In this document: one piece after another, positions 1-9,729 of the stretch | Position numbering within the stretch: the stretch's first letter is position 1 | Layout of the letters: each line of letters opens with the position of its first letter | Assembly (NCBI RefSeq): GCF_900103275.1 | Contig: NZ_FNGP01000001.1 | Coordinates: 806,001 to 870,000 of the forward strand | Reading direction: 5' to 3' | Length of the DNA stretch: 64,000 nt | From: Tessaracoccus oleiagri | GTDB lineage: Bacteria > Actinomycetota > Actinomycetes > Propionibacteriales > Propionibacteriaceae | Translations under genes and position numbers: made by a program | Notes under the pieces: generated by a model | Told to the model about the DNA's origin: nothing | The model's database searches: none | Seen by the model: only the letters and a program-made list of their open reading frames with translations

Positions 1-1627
<1,627 letters not shown>

Positions 1628-1628
1628 C

Positions 1629-1634
1629 TAGAGT
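1629..1634 (+). promoter_or_regulatory. -10 element TAGAGT of a leaderless promoter
   Basis: TAGAGT lies exactly six bases before the ATG at 1641, and no Shine-Dalgarno sequence is visible. This fits transcription starting on the A of the start codon of the PIG-L gene. Confidence 0.5.
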
Positions 1635-1640
1635 GGCCGC

Positions 1641-2351
1641 ATGGCTCTTCCGAGGTTGGACGACGACGACTTCCGCCGCGTGCTGTGCGTGGTGGCGCAT
1701 CCCGACGACACCGAGTACGGGCTCTCCGCGGTGGTGCACCGCTGGGTGCGTCGCGGCGCCGAAGTGGCCTACCTGCTGCTCACCGCGGGGGAGGCCGGGA
1801 TGCAGCGCCCGCCCGCGGAGGCCGGGCCGCTCCGCGCCCGCGAGCAGCGCGAGGCGTGCGACGTCGTCGGCGTGCGCGAGCTCGACATCCTCGACCACCC
1901 CGACGGCACGCTCGTCTACTCGCTCGAACTCCGCCGCGACGTGGCGCGCCGCATCCGGCAGTTCCGGCCCGACGTCGTGGTCACCAACTCCTGGGCCGCC
2001 CAGGTGGGCTGGGGACTCAACCACGCCGACCACCGGGTCGCGGGCCTCGTCACCGCCGACGCCTGCCGGGACGCGGACAACCGCTGGGTGTTCCCCGAGC
2101 TGGCCGACGAGGGGCTGGCGAAGTGGCCCGTGTCGAAGCTGCTCGTCTACGGCGACGAGCCGACGCACGGCGTCGCGCTCGAACAGGAGGACGTCGCCGC
2201 CGGCGTCGCCTCACTGGCGTGCCACGAGCAGTACCTGGCAGACCTTCCCGGGCACCCCGCCCCGGAGGAGTTCATCGCCGGCATGCTCGCCGAACAGGGC
2301 AAGGCCATGGACGCCGACCATGGCTACCTCTTCGCCGTCCACGAGCTCTGA
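1641..2351 (+). CDS. PIG-L family metal-dependent deacetylase
   Basis: A 236-residue LmbE/PIG-L family protein. These Zn enzymes remove N-acetyl groups from GlcNAc-type substrates (for example MshB/Mca in mycothiol metabolism, BshB in bacillithiol). The zinc-binding signature AHPDD is at residues 19-23, followed by TAGEAG, and a second histidine site NHADHR sits mid-protein. It is shorter than MshB/Mca (about 290 residues) and lacks a signal peptide, so it is a cytosolic enzyme of unassigned substrate. It probably starts on a leaderless mRNA. It is followed after 79 bases by the DUF937 gene, which has its own SD. Confidence 0.85.
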   Translation: MALPRLDDDDFRRVLCVVAHPDDTEYGLSAVVHRWVRRGAEVAYLLLTAGEAGMQRPPAEAGPLRAREQREACDVVGVRELDILDHPDGTLVYSLELRRDVARRIRQFRPDVVVTNSWAAQVGWGLNHADHRVAGLVTADACRDADNRWVFPELADEGLAKWPVSKLLVYGDEPTHGVALEQEDVAAGVASLACHEQYLADLPGHPAPEEFIAGMLAEQGKAMDADHGYLFAVHEL

Positions 2352-2430
2352 CCGCCGGTTCCGCGCGACGCCGGTGCGCGACCCGACCACGGGTTTTAAT
2401 GGACGGGTCGCCTCACAGAAGGAGAACACC

Positions 2431-3042
2431 ATGTCGAACACCGACGAGATCCTCGACAGCCTGGACATCAACCGGCTCGCCAACCAGGTGGGGGCACCCC
2501 AGTCGGAGGTGGAGAACGCGGTCCGCCGCGCGCTCCCCGCCCTGCTCATGGGGCTCGGCGCGAACGCGCAGGACACCGCGGGCGAGGCGTCGATCATCAG
2601 CGCCCTCGACCAGCACGACCCCCACCTGCTCGACAACCAGGTCGACCCCGCCACGATCGACACCCGCGACGGGGAGAAGATCACGCACCACATCTTCGGC
2701 GACAACGAGGAGGCGGTCGTGGACCGGCTCGGCGGCGTCGCGGGCGGCAACGACCTCGTCCGCAAGCTGCTGCCGATCCTCGCGCCCATCGTCATGGCGT
2801 GGCTGGCCAGGAAGATGGGCGGCCAGGCGCAGCGAGAGTCCTCGGCCGGCGGCGGCGTGCTGGGCGACATCCTCGGCCAGGTGCTCGGCCGGCCCACCGC
2901 TTCGCAGGCACCGCCCCAGGTGCATCCCGACGAGCGCCCCAGCCTGCGCGCCGACGAGCCGCAGCAGCGCACCACGGAGGACTCCGACGGCGGCATCCTC
3001 GGCGACCTGCTCGGCGGCCTCCTGGGCCGCGGCCGCCGCTAG
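2431..3042 (+). CDS. DUF937 domain protein
   Basis: A 203-residue protein with a DUF937-like core of short helical repeats around residues 10-130. A Gly/Ser-rich linker follows, then a C-terminal glycine-rich tail in which GGVLGDILGQVLG and GGILGDLLGGLLG are repeated. An AAGGAG SD stands seven bases before the ATG at 2431, and a larger in-frame opening upstream is discounted for that reason. The function of DUF937 proteins is not established. The next gene starts only ten bases after its stop, so the two are probably cotranscribed. Confidence 0.75.
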   Translation: MSNTDEILDSLDINRLANQVGAPQSEVENAVRRALPALLMGLGANAQDTAGEASIISALDQHDPHLLDNQVDPATIDTRDGEKITHHIFGDNEEAVVDRLGGVAGGNDLVRKLLPILAPIVMAWLARKMGGQAQRESSAGGGVLGDILGQVLGRPTASQAPPQVHPDERPSLRADEPQQRTTEDSDGGILGDLLGGLLGRGRR

Positions 3043-3052
3043 GGGCGACTCG

Positions 3053-4030
3053 ATGGAGGACACCGACACCGCCGACCGCCGCTCCGGCGCACTGCTCGCC
3101 GCAGCGTGCGGCGACGCGCTCGGCGCGGGCTACGAGTTCTCGAAGCCGATGGCCGACGACGCCCCCGTCGACATGGTCGGGGGCGGACCCTTCGGCTTCG
3201 CGCCCGGCGAGTGGACCGACGACACCGCGATGGCCGTCGCGGTCGCGGAGGCCGTCGCCAGCGGGGGAGACCCCTCGTCGGACGACTTCCAGGACCGCAT
3301 CGTCGAGCGCTGGTACGACTGGGCCGACAGCAACCCACCCGACATCGGCAACCAGACCCGCGCGGTGCTGGGCCGCGGCGACCGCACGGCGGAGGGGCTG
3401 CGGGACGCGGCCTACAGCCACTTCGTGCACCACCCCGACGGGTCCGCCGGCAACGGCGCCCTCATGCGCACGGCGCCGCTCGGGCTCGCCCGGCTGACCG
3501 AGCGCGGGTTCTTCGAGGCGGCAGCGCTGGTCGGCGAACTCACCCACGCCGACCCCGTCTCGTCCGAGGCCTGCGGCATCTGGACCTACGCGGTCCACCA
3601 CGCCGTCGTCCACGGGACGTTCGACGGGGTGCGCGCCGCCCTCGACTACCTGCCGGAGGACCGCGTCGACCACTGGGCGGGCCTGCTCGACGAGGCGGAG
3701 ACGCAGCCCATCACCGCGTTCGAGCACAACGGTTGGGTCGTCCACGCGCTCCAGGCGGCCTGGGCCGCGATCGTCCAGACGCCCGTGCCCGACGACGACC
3801 CGCCGGCCCACCTGCGGCTCGCCCTCGAGCGGGCGGTGCGCGCCGGCGGCGACACCGACACCGTCGCCTGCATCGCGGGCGGACTCCTGGGTGCACGTTG
3901 GGGCGCGTCGGCGCTGCCGACGGCGTGGACGTCGAAGGTGCACGGCTGGCCCGGCTACAACGCCGCGGACCTGGTGCGGCTCTCGCGCCCGGACCCGCTG
4001 TCGCGCGTGCTGGGCGAGCCGCTCAGCTGA
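3053..4030 (+). CDS. ADP-ribosylglycohydrolase family protein
   Basis: A 325-residue ADP-ribosyl-GH (DraG/ARH) family hydrolase, which removes ADP-ribose from proteins or small molecules using two Mg ions. The full set of metal-binding motifs is visible: GDALGAGYEF near the N-terminus, EWTDDTAMA (the TDDT metal site), GNGALMRTAPLG in the middle, and AGGDTDTVACIAGGLLGA near the C-terminus. It is therefore likely active. Start is the ATG at 3053, just after the DUF937 stop. No ADP-ribosyltransferase is visible nearby, so the target is unknown. It is convergent with the ESX-like cassette, with 21 bases between the stops. Confidence 0.92.
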   Translation: MEDTDTADRRSGALLAAACGDALGAGYEFSKPMADDAPVDMVGGGPFGFAPGEWTDDTAMAVAVAEAVASGGDPSSDDFQDRIVERWYDWADSNPPDIGNQTRAVLGRGDRTAEGLRDAAYSHFVHHPDGSAGNGALMRTAPLGLARLTERGFFEAAALVGELTHADPVSSEACGIWTYAVHHAVVHGTFDGVRAALDYLPEDRVDHWAGLLDEAETQPITAFEHNGWVVHALQAAWAAIVQTPVPDDDPPAHLRLALERAVRAGGDTDTVACIAGGLLGARWGASALPTAWTSKVHGWPGYNAADLVRLSRPDPLSRVLGEPLS

Positions 4031-4051
4031 CGGCTCGCCGCATCGGTCGGC

Positions 4052-4846
4052 TCAGTCGGTGAGGCCCCGGACGAGGGCCGAGCCGACGTCGCCGGGCGGC
4101 ACCTCCCAGATCGAGGCGCTCTCCGCGTCGATCAGGTACAGCTTCTTCCCGAGCGCCCACGTGCGGCTCAGGGTGCGCACCCCGTCCCCGTCGCCGACGA
4201 GCGTGTAGGTGAACACGGTGGCCTGCGGCTCGGTCGCGTCCAGGATCTTCGGGGGCAGGTTCGGCAGGTCGAGCAGGTGCAGGGCGAACGACTCTGGGGT
4301 GGCGGTCATCGACTCGGGGATGGTGACGCCGTCGAGCGTCACCCGCTTCGCCTCGGACTCGGGCGTCACGCGGGGCTCGTGCCGGAGGGCGTCGAGGGGC
4401 GGGAGGACCCGTCGGATCAGCCGCCAGAGCCGGTCGGCGGGCGCGATCGCGAGCTCCACCATGGGATGCACGGCGCCGACGACCTCCCTGCCGTCCGCGT
4501 CCGTGGCGACGGTGGCGCGGGACGTGACGCACGTGGCCTGGTCGCGCTCGTTGGCGAGCAGCACCGTCGCGGCGAACACCACGTCGCCGTAGCGGGAGAC
4601 GATCTCGCACCCGCGGGTCGAGGTCTGCGCGATCTCGATGGCCCGTGCCCACAGCGGGTCTATGCCCTCGCGGGTGAGGATCCCGGCCGCTTCCCACAGC
4701 GCGCGCAGGTCCGCGTCGTCGTCGGGCACAACCCCGGCGTGGATGCGGTCGACGGCGTCGGCCCACACGGTGCCGCCGATCATGCCGACGTGCAGCGTCG
4801 GGTCGTCGGCCTGGATCATGGTGGTCATCTGCGGGTCCCCCGTCAT
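4052..4846 (-). CDS. Putative EspG-like partner of an ESX-type hydrolase
   Basis: A 264-residue soluble protein without a signal peptide. Its layout resembles the EspG/ESAG chaperone family: an N-terminal helical half, a mid-section containing PLWARAIEIAQ and VSRYGDVVFAATVLL, and a beta-rich end with VFTYTLVGDGDGVRTLSR. There is no decisive motif, so the assignment rests on this resemblance and on context. Its ATG at 4846 overlaps the stop of the hydrolase gene (ATGA), indicating translational coupling. If EspG-like, it would bind the WXG100/hydrolase substrate in the cytosol before secretion; it could instead be an immunity or accessory protein. Confidence 0.4.
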   Translation of the reverse strand: MTGDPQMTTMIQADDPTLHVGMIGGTVWADAVDRIHAGVVPDDDADLRALWEAAGILTREGIDPLWARAIEIAQTSTRGCEIVSRYGDVVFAATVLLANERDQATCVTSRATVATDADGREVVGAVHPMVELAIAPADRLWRLIRRVLPPLDALRHEPRVTPESEAKRVTLDGVTIPESMTATPESFALHLLDLPNLPPKILDATEPQATVFTYTLVGDGDGVRTLSRTWALGKKLYLIDAESASIWEVPPGDVGSALVRGLTD

Positions 4847-6537
4847 TCGGTCTCGCGGCCGAACGTGACCCGGTAGGCCGTCGTGTTGCCGTTGTAGAAG
4901 CGTGCCAGTTCGGCATCCAGCTGTTGCTGTTTGGTGACATTCTCCGCGGTGCCCATCCCGTAGGAGAGCTCGCGGATGTTGTCCTGGTAGGTCTGCTGCA
5001 GGTGCGTGTGGCTCGGGCTGTAGCTGCCCTCGTGGTCGAACACGATGTTCGTGACGTTCGACGGGGTCCCGGTCGGGGCGCCGCCGAGGTCGACGCGCGG
5101 CACCGGGTCGAACTGGTTCTGGTAGTTGTACACCGGGACGTCGCCGGGCACGCCGAGGGTGTCCACCGGCGAGCCGGCGCTGACCACCCCGCCCACACGG
5201 AAACGCTCGGCGAACCCCGGATCGCCGGCGATGTTGCCCGCGATGATGCCGCCCTGCGAGTGGCCGGTGAGCAGCACCTCCGGCCGCTGCCCGTCGAGCG
5301 AGGCGCCGCGGGCGGCCATGTCCTCCTGGATCGCCAGTTCCACCGAATGCATGATCGACCGCGTCGCCGCCGTGTCGCCGTAGCCGACGCCGCGGAGGTT
5401 CGCCGCCCAGTCCGTCCCTGCCGGGTTGCCGGCCCAGCCGCTCAGGCCGCCCATGTCCTCGGTGGTGCCCGGGATCGAGACGACGTAGCGCACCTCGCCG
5501 GTGGCCGGGTCCTCGACGGCGGTCACCTGCACGCGCGGCCGGTCGGCATGGTCGGTCGGGTCCTGGGTGTGGTAGACGTCCATCATCGGGTCGATGATCG
5601 AGTTGATGCCGTCGAACGGACGGGCATCGTGGCGGTCGATGTCGGCGCCCGTCGCGAGGTACGGGCGGCCGTCGTCGAAGAGGTGCAGGTCGTCGTCGGC
5701 GAGGAAGTTGGCGGGGACGCCGGCGAGCTGGCCGCCGAGGAACGCCGTCTGCCCCAACACCTCCGCGATCTGGGGGATCTCGCCGCCCTCGCGCAGGTCG
5801 CGCAGCCACTCGGGGGTGGTGCCGACGGTGTCGAGGAACCGGTCCCACGCCGGCGCGGCGTGCTGGACGCGGGAGGCGAGGTCGTCGGCGACGTCGCGGC
5901 CCCACTCCTGCGCGTCCTCGATCCGCTCCCGGCCCCAGTCGAGGCCGTCGCTGATCCTGCCGCCCAGCCACTCGGCGCCCGAGAGCGCCCCGTCGGCGGC
6001 GGTGGCCAGCAGGTCCTGCGCGGCGTTGCCCGCGTCGTCGAGGAGGTCGCGGCCGTCGTGGACGGTGTCGCTCGCCCGCAGCCGGGCGGCGAGCGACACG
6101 TCGGTGAAGTTCAGCCGGGTGAGCAGGCTGAACGCGCCGCCCTGGAAGCGGGCGCGCATGAAGGGCCGCCGGGGATCGAGCCGCGCCCAGCCGCTGGCCG
6201 TGTCGTGCAGCCAGCCGGAGTCGGCGATCCCGAAGTCCCACGCGCCTGCGCGCGCCGCCAGCGACGACTGGCCCGACTGGATGTCGCTGAAGGAGGAGGC
6301 CGCGTCGTCGAGCGCATCCGCCACGGGCGGGATCCGGCGGGCCCGGGACTCCATCGAGGAGACGAGCCGGCGGTGGGCGCTGTGCTGCGCACGCTGCGCC
6401 TCCCCGCGCCAGGGGCCGAGGTCGAGCGACGAGTGGCTGGCGATCTGCTGGTCGAGCTCGCCCGCCACCTGCCGCAACTGGGCCGCCCGGGCGTGCAGCA
6501 CCCCCGGGTTGACCCGCAGTCCGTCGCCCCAGTCCAT
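4843..6537 (-). CDS. Alpha/beta-hydrolase with WXG100-like helical N-terminus, putative ESX substrate
   Basis: A 564-residue protein. The first 110 or so residues are alpha-helical and begin like a WXG100/LXG-type region, with conserved Trp and Gly in DLGPWRGEAQ. A middle segment rich in acidic helices follows. The C-terminal half is an alpha/beta-hydrolase (lipase class 3/PGAP1-like) with the nucleophile elbow LLTGHSQGG, a preceding VSIPGTTEDM segment, and acidic and His candidates near FDPVP and SHTHLQQ. There is no Sec signal, consistent with type VII export. The start ATG at 6537 overlaps the stop of the upstream WXG100-like gene (TGATG). The substrate (lipid or ester) is unknown. Confidence 0.65.
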   Translation of the reverse strand: MDWGDGLRVNPGVLHARAAQLRQVAGELDQQIASHSSLDLGPWRGEAQRAQHSAHRRLVSSMESRARRIPPVADALDDAASSFSDIQSGQSSLAARAGAWDFGIADSGWLHDTASGWARLDPRRPFMRARFQGGAFSLLTRLNFTDVSLAARLRASDTVHDGRDLLDDAGNAAQDLLATAADGALSGAEWLGGRISDGLDWGRERIEDAQEWGRDVADDLASRVQHAAPAWDRFLDTVGTTPEWLRDLREGGEIPQIAEVLGQTAFLGGQLAGVPANFLADDDLHLFDDGRPYLATGADIDRHDARPFDGINSIIDPMMDVYHTQDPTDHADRPRVQVTAVEDPATGEVRYVVSIPGTTEDMGGLSGWAGNPAGTDWAANLRGVGYGDTAATRSIMHSVELAIQEDMAARGASLDGQRPEVLLTGHSQGGIIAGNIAGDPGFAERFRVGGVVSAGSPVDTLGVPGDVPVYNYQNQFDPVPRVDLGGAPTGTPSNVTNIVFDHEGSYSPSHTHLQQTYQDNIRELSYGMGTAENVTKQQQLDAELARFYNGNTTAYRVTFGRETE

Positions 6538-6836
6538 CAGAGGCTCCCGAAGAAGGCGTCGGCGGCGGCCGCGGCGCGCTCCTCGGCCGACCGGTACGAG
6601 TCCGCGGTCGCGGTCAGCGCTTCGGCGTGGCGGCGCAGCGCGTCGACGAGTTCGACGGAGGCGGCGACCCACTTGCCGTCGACGTGCTCGGCCGCGCCCG
6701 CGCTCAGCCCGCCGGGGACGGCCGCGGCGATCCCGTCGAGCCGCATGCCGCGGAGCGTGGCGGCGACGTCGGAGGCGAGGCCGTTGGCCTTTTCGCCGGC
6801 GCGTGCGAGCGCGGCGTAGTCCACTGCGTAGTCCAT
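6537..6836 (-). CDS. WXG100-like small helical protein
   Basis: A 99-residue, Ala-rich, all-helical protein of typical ESAT-6/WXG100 length with a central Gly-rich turn (VPGGLSAG) and a Trp at KWVAA. The central WxG is not canonical, so the call depends on size, composition and position. It starts at 6836, 11 bases after the lipoprotein stop, and its stop overlaps the start of the hydrolase gene. WXG100 proteins usually act as secreted dimers or co-secretion partners of larger helical-fusion effectors. No ESX core gene (EccC, EccD) is seen in the window. Confidence 0.55.
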   Translation of the reverse strand: MDYAVDYAALARAGEKANGLASDVAATLRGMRLDGIAAAVPGGLSAGAAEHVDGKWVAASVELVDALRRHAEALTATADSYRSAEERAAAAADAFFGSL

Positions 6837-6847
6837 GTCGGGTTGCC

Positions 6848-7279
6848 TCACCGGTTCCGGGGGACGTCGAAGTGGTCCGCCAGGTCGTCCAGCGTCGGGG
6901 ATGCCTCCAGCCCGAGCTCGCGGAAGCGGTAGGGCCGCTCCGACGGGGTGAGCACCCAGACGCTGACGGCCGACTTCCGCGGGTAGTTGTCCTGCATGGC
7001 CTCCGCGATCCGGCGACCGGCCTCCTCGAGGATCGCCCGGTTGACCTCGGGCTCCTCGCTGTCGGAGTGCAGCGTGGCGGCCATGACGTGGACCTCCTGC
7101 GAGATGGGCCGCTGGAGCTCGTACTTCACGTCCGCCACCTCGCGCACGTGGGGGAGGTCGGTGAGGGCCGCCTCCAGCCGTCGCTGCCCCTCGTCGACGT
7201 CGAGCGGGTCCGGCTCGGGGCCGCACCCGAAGAGCCCGAGCATCGCGAACGTGAGCAGCAGGGCCGAGAGCTTCCTCAT
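6848..7279 (-). CDS. Small lipoprotein of unknown function
   Basis: A 143-residue protein with a clear lipoprotein signal: MRKL, a hydrophobic core, then lipobox LFGC with the acylated Cys at position 19. The mature part is alpha/beta with no family I recognise. It is the first gene of a four-gene minus-strand unit with the ESX-like proteins, so it may be a surface component working with them. No SD precedes the ATG, and the mRNA is probably leaderless. Confidence 0.65.
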   Translation of the reverse strand: MRKLSALLLTFAMLGLFGCGPEPDPLDVDEGQRRLEAALTDLPHVREVADVKYELQRPISQEVHVMAATLHSDSEEPEVNRAILEEAGRRIAEAMQDNYPRKSAVSVWVLTPSERPYRFRELGLEASPTLDDLADHFDVPRNR

Positions 7280-7286
7280 GGGGGTG

Positions 7287-7292
7287 ATGGTA
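7287..7292 (-). promoter_or_regulatory. -10 element TACCAT upstream of the ESX-like cassette
   Basis: TACCAT on the minus strand ends seven bases before the ATG at 7279. It is the likely promoter of the lipoprotein and of the downstream coupled genes. Confidence 0.45.
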
Positions 7293-7364
7293 GTGGTGCC
7301 CGGTGCCGATGCCCCGGGGTCGCGGTCTACTCTTGACCAGAACCGTCGACAAAGGAGTGGACAC

Positions 7365-7865
7365 ATGCCGTTCTTCATGCGCAAGGCCCAGGAATGGCCC
7401 GACCCGCCCGCCGTGCGCGGCCCGGCCTGGACCCCCGAGGACGGACTCAAGCTGCCCCACCCGCCCATCCCCGAGAACATGGGGAAGCTGGCGGAGGTCG
7501 TGATGAAGGGGGCGTGGGAGATGCACCGCGTCGACCTCGACCACAGCCTCGAGTCGCTCAGCTGGCTGGACCAGCTCCTCAACTCCTTCGGGACGGAGGG
7601 GTCGCGTCCGCTCGCGCAGATGGTGCTCTGCTCCGGGGCGTACATCGGGGAGTGCCTCGTCAGGGAGCACGGCTTCGAGTGGGTGGTGTTCCCGAACGAC
7701 GTGGCGCGGGAGTTCCGCTTCTCCACCGGCATCCAGTCGGGCGGGGTGCGTGGCAACCCGCTGGGGCTCGCGTTCGACATCGTCGACCACGGCTATCCCG
7801 AGTACAGCGCGGCCACCGCGGCGAGGCACCTCGTCGCCCGGGCGAGGTCCGAGGAGGGCACCTGA
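7365..7865 (+). CDS. Conserved protein of unknown function
   Basis: A 166-residue cytosolic protein without signal peptide or membrane segment. It contains the stretch CSGAYIGECLVREHGFEWV, a GAYxGExLVR pattern shared by small actinobacterial DUF families (DUF3806-like), but I cannot name its function. An AAAGGAG SD is eight bases before the ATG at 7365. It runs in the same direction as the nitroreductase-like gene 40 bases downstream. Confidence 0.65.
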   Translation: MPFFMRKAQEWPDPPAVRGPAWTPEDGLKLPHPPIPENMGKLAEVVMKGAWEMHRVDLDHSLESLSWLDQLLNSFGTEGSRPLAQMVLCSGAYIGECLVREHGFEWVVFPNDVAREFRFSTGIQSGGVRGNPLGLAFDIVDHGYPEYSAATAARHLVARARSEEGT

Positions 7866-7905
7866 ATCCCGTCTGCCGCTTGAGCCGATGTGGTGAGATG
7901 AGGGC

Positions 7906-8508
7906 ATGACGACGCAAGTTGATTTCTGGTTCGATCCCACCTGCCCCTGGGCTTGGATGACGTCCCGCTGGATGCTCGAAGTCGAGAAGGTCCGCGACGT
8001 GAAGACCACCTTCCACGTGATGAGCCTCGCGGTCCTCAATGATGGCCGGGACCTCCCGGAGGGCTACCGGAAGTTGATGGACGACGCCTGGGCCCCCGCC
8101 CGTGCGGCGCTCCTCGTCGAGCAGCGCCACGGCTCCGAGAAGCTGCGCGAGTTCTACACCGCGATCGGCACCCGCTTCCACCCCGGCGAGGCGCCCAAGT
8201 CGATCGAGACGCTGAAGGCCGCACTCGACGAGGTGGGCGCCGACCCCGACATCGCCGACATCGCGCAGACCGACCAGATCGACGACGACCTGCGCCGCTC
8301 GCACCACGAGGGCATGGACCCCGTGGGCGACGAGGTCGGCACCCCGGTCCTGCGCGTCAATGGCATGAGCCTGTTCGGGCCGGTCATCTCCCCGGCACCG
8401 AAGGGCGAGGAGGCCGGCGACCTGTTCGACGGGTTCGTGAAGGTCACCGCCTACCCGGGCTTCTACGAGCTGAAGCGCACCCGCACGGTCGGGCCCATCT
8501 TCGACTGA
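7906..8508 (+). CDS. DsbA-fold mycothiol-dependent nitroreductase-like protein
   Basis: A 200-residue thioredoxin-fold protein of the DsbA family, closely resembling Mycobacterium Rv2466c, a mycothiol-dependent nitroreductase. Shared landmarks are [16 protein letters not shown] at the N-terminus, VMSLAVLN, a helical insert, and the end [10 protein letters not shown]...FELKRTRT-like block (here [14 protein letters not shown]). Rv2466c has a CPWC active site; here it is CPWA (Cys13, Ala16), so the second Cys is absent and chemistry would have to be monothiol. Oxidoreductase activity towards mycothiol mixed disulfides is the likeliest role. Length matches the family. Confidence 0.85.
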   Translation: MTTQVDFWFDPTCPWAWMTSRWMLEVEKVRDVKTTFHVMSLAVLNDGRDLPEGYRKLMDDAWAPARAALLVEQRHGSEKLREFYTAIGTRFHPGEAPKSIETLKAALDEVGADPDIADIAQTDQIDDDLRRSHHEGMDPVGDEVGTPVLRVNGMSLFGPVISPAPKGEEAGDLFDGFVKVTAYPGFYELKRTRTVGPIFD

Positions 8509-8564
8509 TCGTCCCCCGTAGCGGGCCGGTTCGTTAGATTGGTTAGTCATCGAGGGAGAGGTTC

Positions 8565-9659
8565 ATGACGCAACAGACAGTTCCGAACATCGACATCATC
8601 GACAGCGATTTCCTGCAGGAGGCCACCTCCCGCAGCGGCCCCTGGGTGTCGATCTACCTGCCCACGCACCGCACCGGCCGCGAGGTGCTCGCCGGGCGCT
8701 CCCAGCTGAACAACCTGCTGAAGCTCGCCGAGAAGCAACTCGCGGAGCAGGGCCACGACCAGCAGCAACTCCTGTCGGAGGTGCGCTCCCGGACGGAGGC
8801 GCACGAGTTCTGGCAGAACCAGTCCGACGGGCTCGCGGTGTTCGCCGCCCCCGGTTACACACGGCTGTTCCGGCTGCCGGTCGAGTTGCCGGACGAGGTG
8901 TCGGTGGGTGACTGCCCCCGACTGGCGCCGATCGCCCCGCTGTTGTCCGGGAGCGGCCAGTACTACGTCCTGGCGCTGAGCAACCACTCGGTGCGGCTGT
9001 TCGAGGCCACCCGCACGTCCATCGGCGAGGTGGGCCTGGGCGACACCCCCCGCAGCGTCGACGACCTCGGCTTCGACGACGACCCGCAGCGCGCCCACAT
9101 GCAGTCCATGCCGCGCGCGCCCCAGGGCGTCGCGGGCCACGGCGGCGAGCCGCGCCTGGACGAGGTCGCCACGGAGCAGTTGTTCCGCGCCGTCTCCGAC
9201 GGCGTGTCCAAGGTCCTCGGCAATTCGAAGGCGCCCATCGTCCTGGCCTCGGTCGCGGAGCACCACTCGGCGTTCAAATCGGTCAGCCAGCTGAACGTGC
9301 TGGACGACATCGTCGCGGGCAACCCCGACAACCTCAGCGCCAAGGAGCTCTACGAGGCGGCCCGACCGATCGCCAAGGCGATGGTGACGAAGCGCAACCA
9401 GGAACTCGCCGACCAGTTCAACTCCCTCGTCGGAGGCGGCAAGGGGAGCGACGACCGGGAGCTCATCGCCCGCGCCGCGCAGGAGGGCAGGGTCGACACG
9501 CTCCTGCTGACCCGCCAGCCGTCGCGCGTCGACGGGCAGCCGGACCTGGTGGACGACCCGGTGGACGCCATCATCGTCGACGTCTTCCGCAATTCCGGCT
9601 CGGTCGTCGTCCTCGACGACGACGGCGCCGCCCCGGTCAGGGCGATCTTCCGCTACTGA
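8565..9659 (+). CDS. baeRF family protein (bacterial archaeo-eukaryotic release-factor-like)
   Basis: A 364-residue protein of the baeRF family, bacterial homologues of the eRF1/Pelota central and C-terminal domains thought to act at the ribosome or on nascent chains. Recognisable parts are the N-terminal VSIYLPTHRTGRE segment, ALSNHSVRLFEATR in the middle, and a C-terminal domain with the AQEGRVDTLLL block. A GAGGGAG SD precedes the ATG at 8565. It ends 16 bases before a strong terminator hairpin, so it is probably monocistronic. Confidence 0.8.
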   Translation: MTQQTVPNIDIIDSDFLQEATSRSGPWVSIYLPTHRTGREVLAGRSQLNNLLKLAEKQLAEQGHDQQQLLSEVRSRTEAHEFWQNQSDGLAVFAAPGYTRLFRLPVELPDEVSVGDCPRLAPIAPLLSGSGQYYVLALSNHSVRLFEATRTSIGEVGLGDTPRSVDDLGFDDDPQRAHMQSMPRAPQGVAGHGGEPRLDEVATEQLFRAVSDGVSKVLGNSKAPIVLASVAEHHSAFKSVSQLNVLDDIVAGNPDNLSAKELYEAARPIAKAMVTKRNQELADQFNSLVGGGKGSDDRELIARAAQEGRVDTLLLTRQPSRVDGQPDLVDDPVDAIIVDVFRNSGSVVVLDDDGAAPVRAIFRY

Positions 9660-9675
9660 CCGACCCCACACGACG

Positions 9676-9714
9676 GATCAGGGTCCCGCGCCACTTCGGC
9701 ACGGGACCCTGATC
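9676..9714. terminator. Bidirectional terminator hairpin
   Basis: A perfect 13-bp stem, GATCAGGGTCCCG paired with CGGGACCCTGATC, around a 13-base loop. It lies between the convergent ends of the baeRF gene and the DUF885 gene. The T-tract is weak (TTCGTT), as is usual for high-GC bacteria. Confidence 0.8.
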
Positions 9715-9729
9715 TTCGTTCTCGGTCGC

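Noticed and set aside
4924..6819. A 631-codon plus-strand frame opposite the ESX-like cassette
   Set aside because: Low-complexity Arg/Val/Ala/Gly composition and fully antisense to genes with recognisable motifs and coupled starts.
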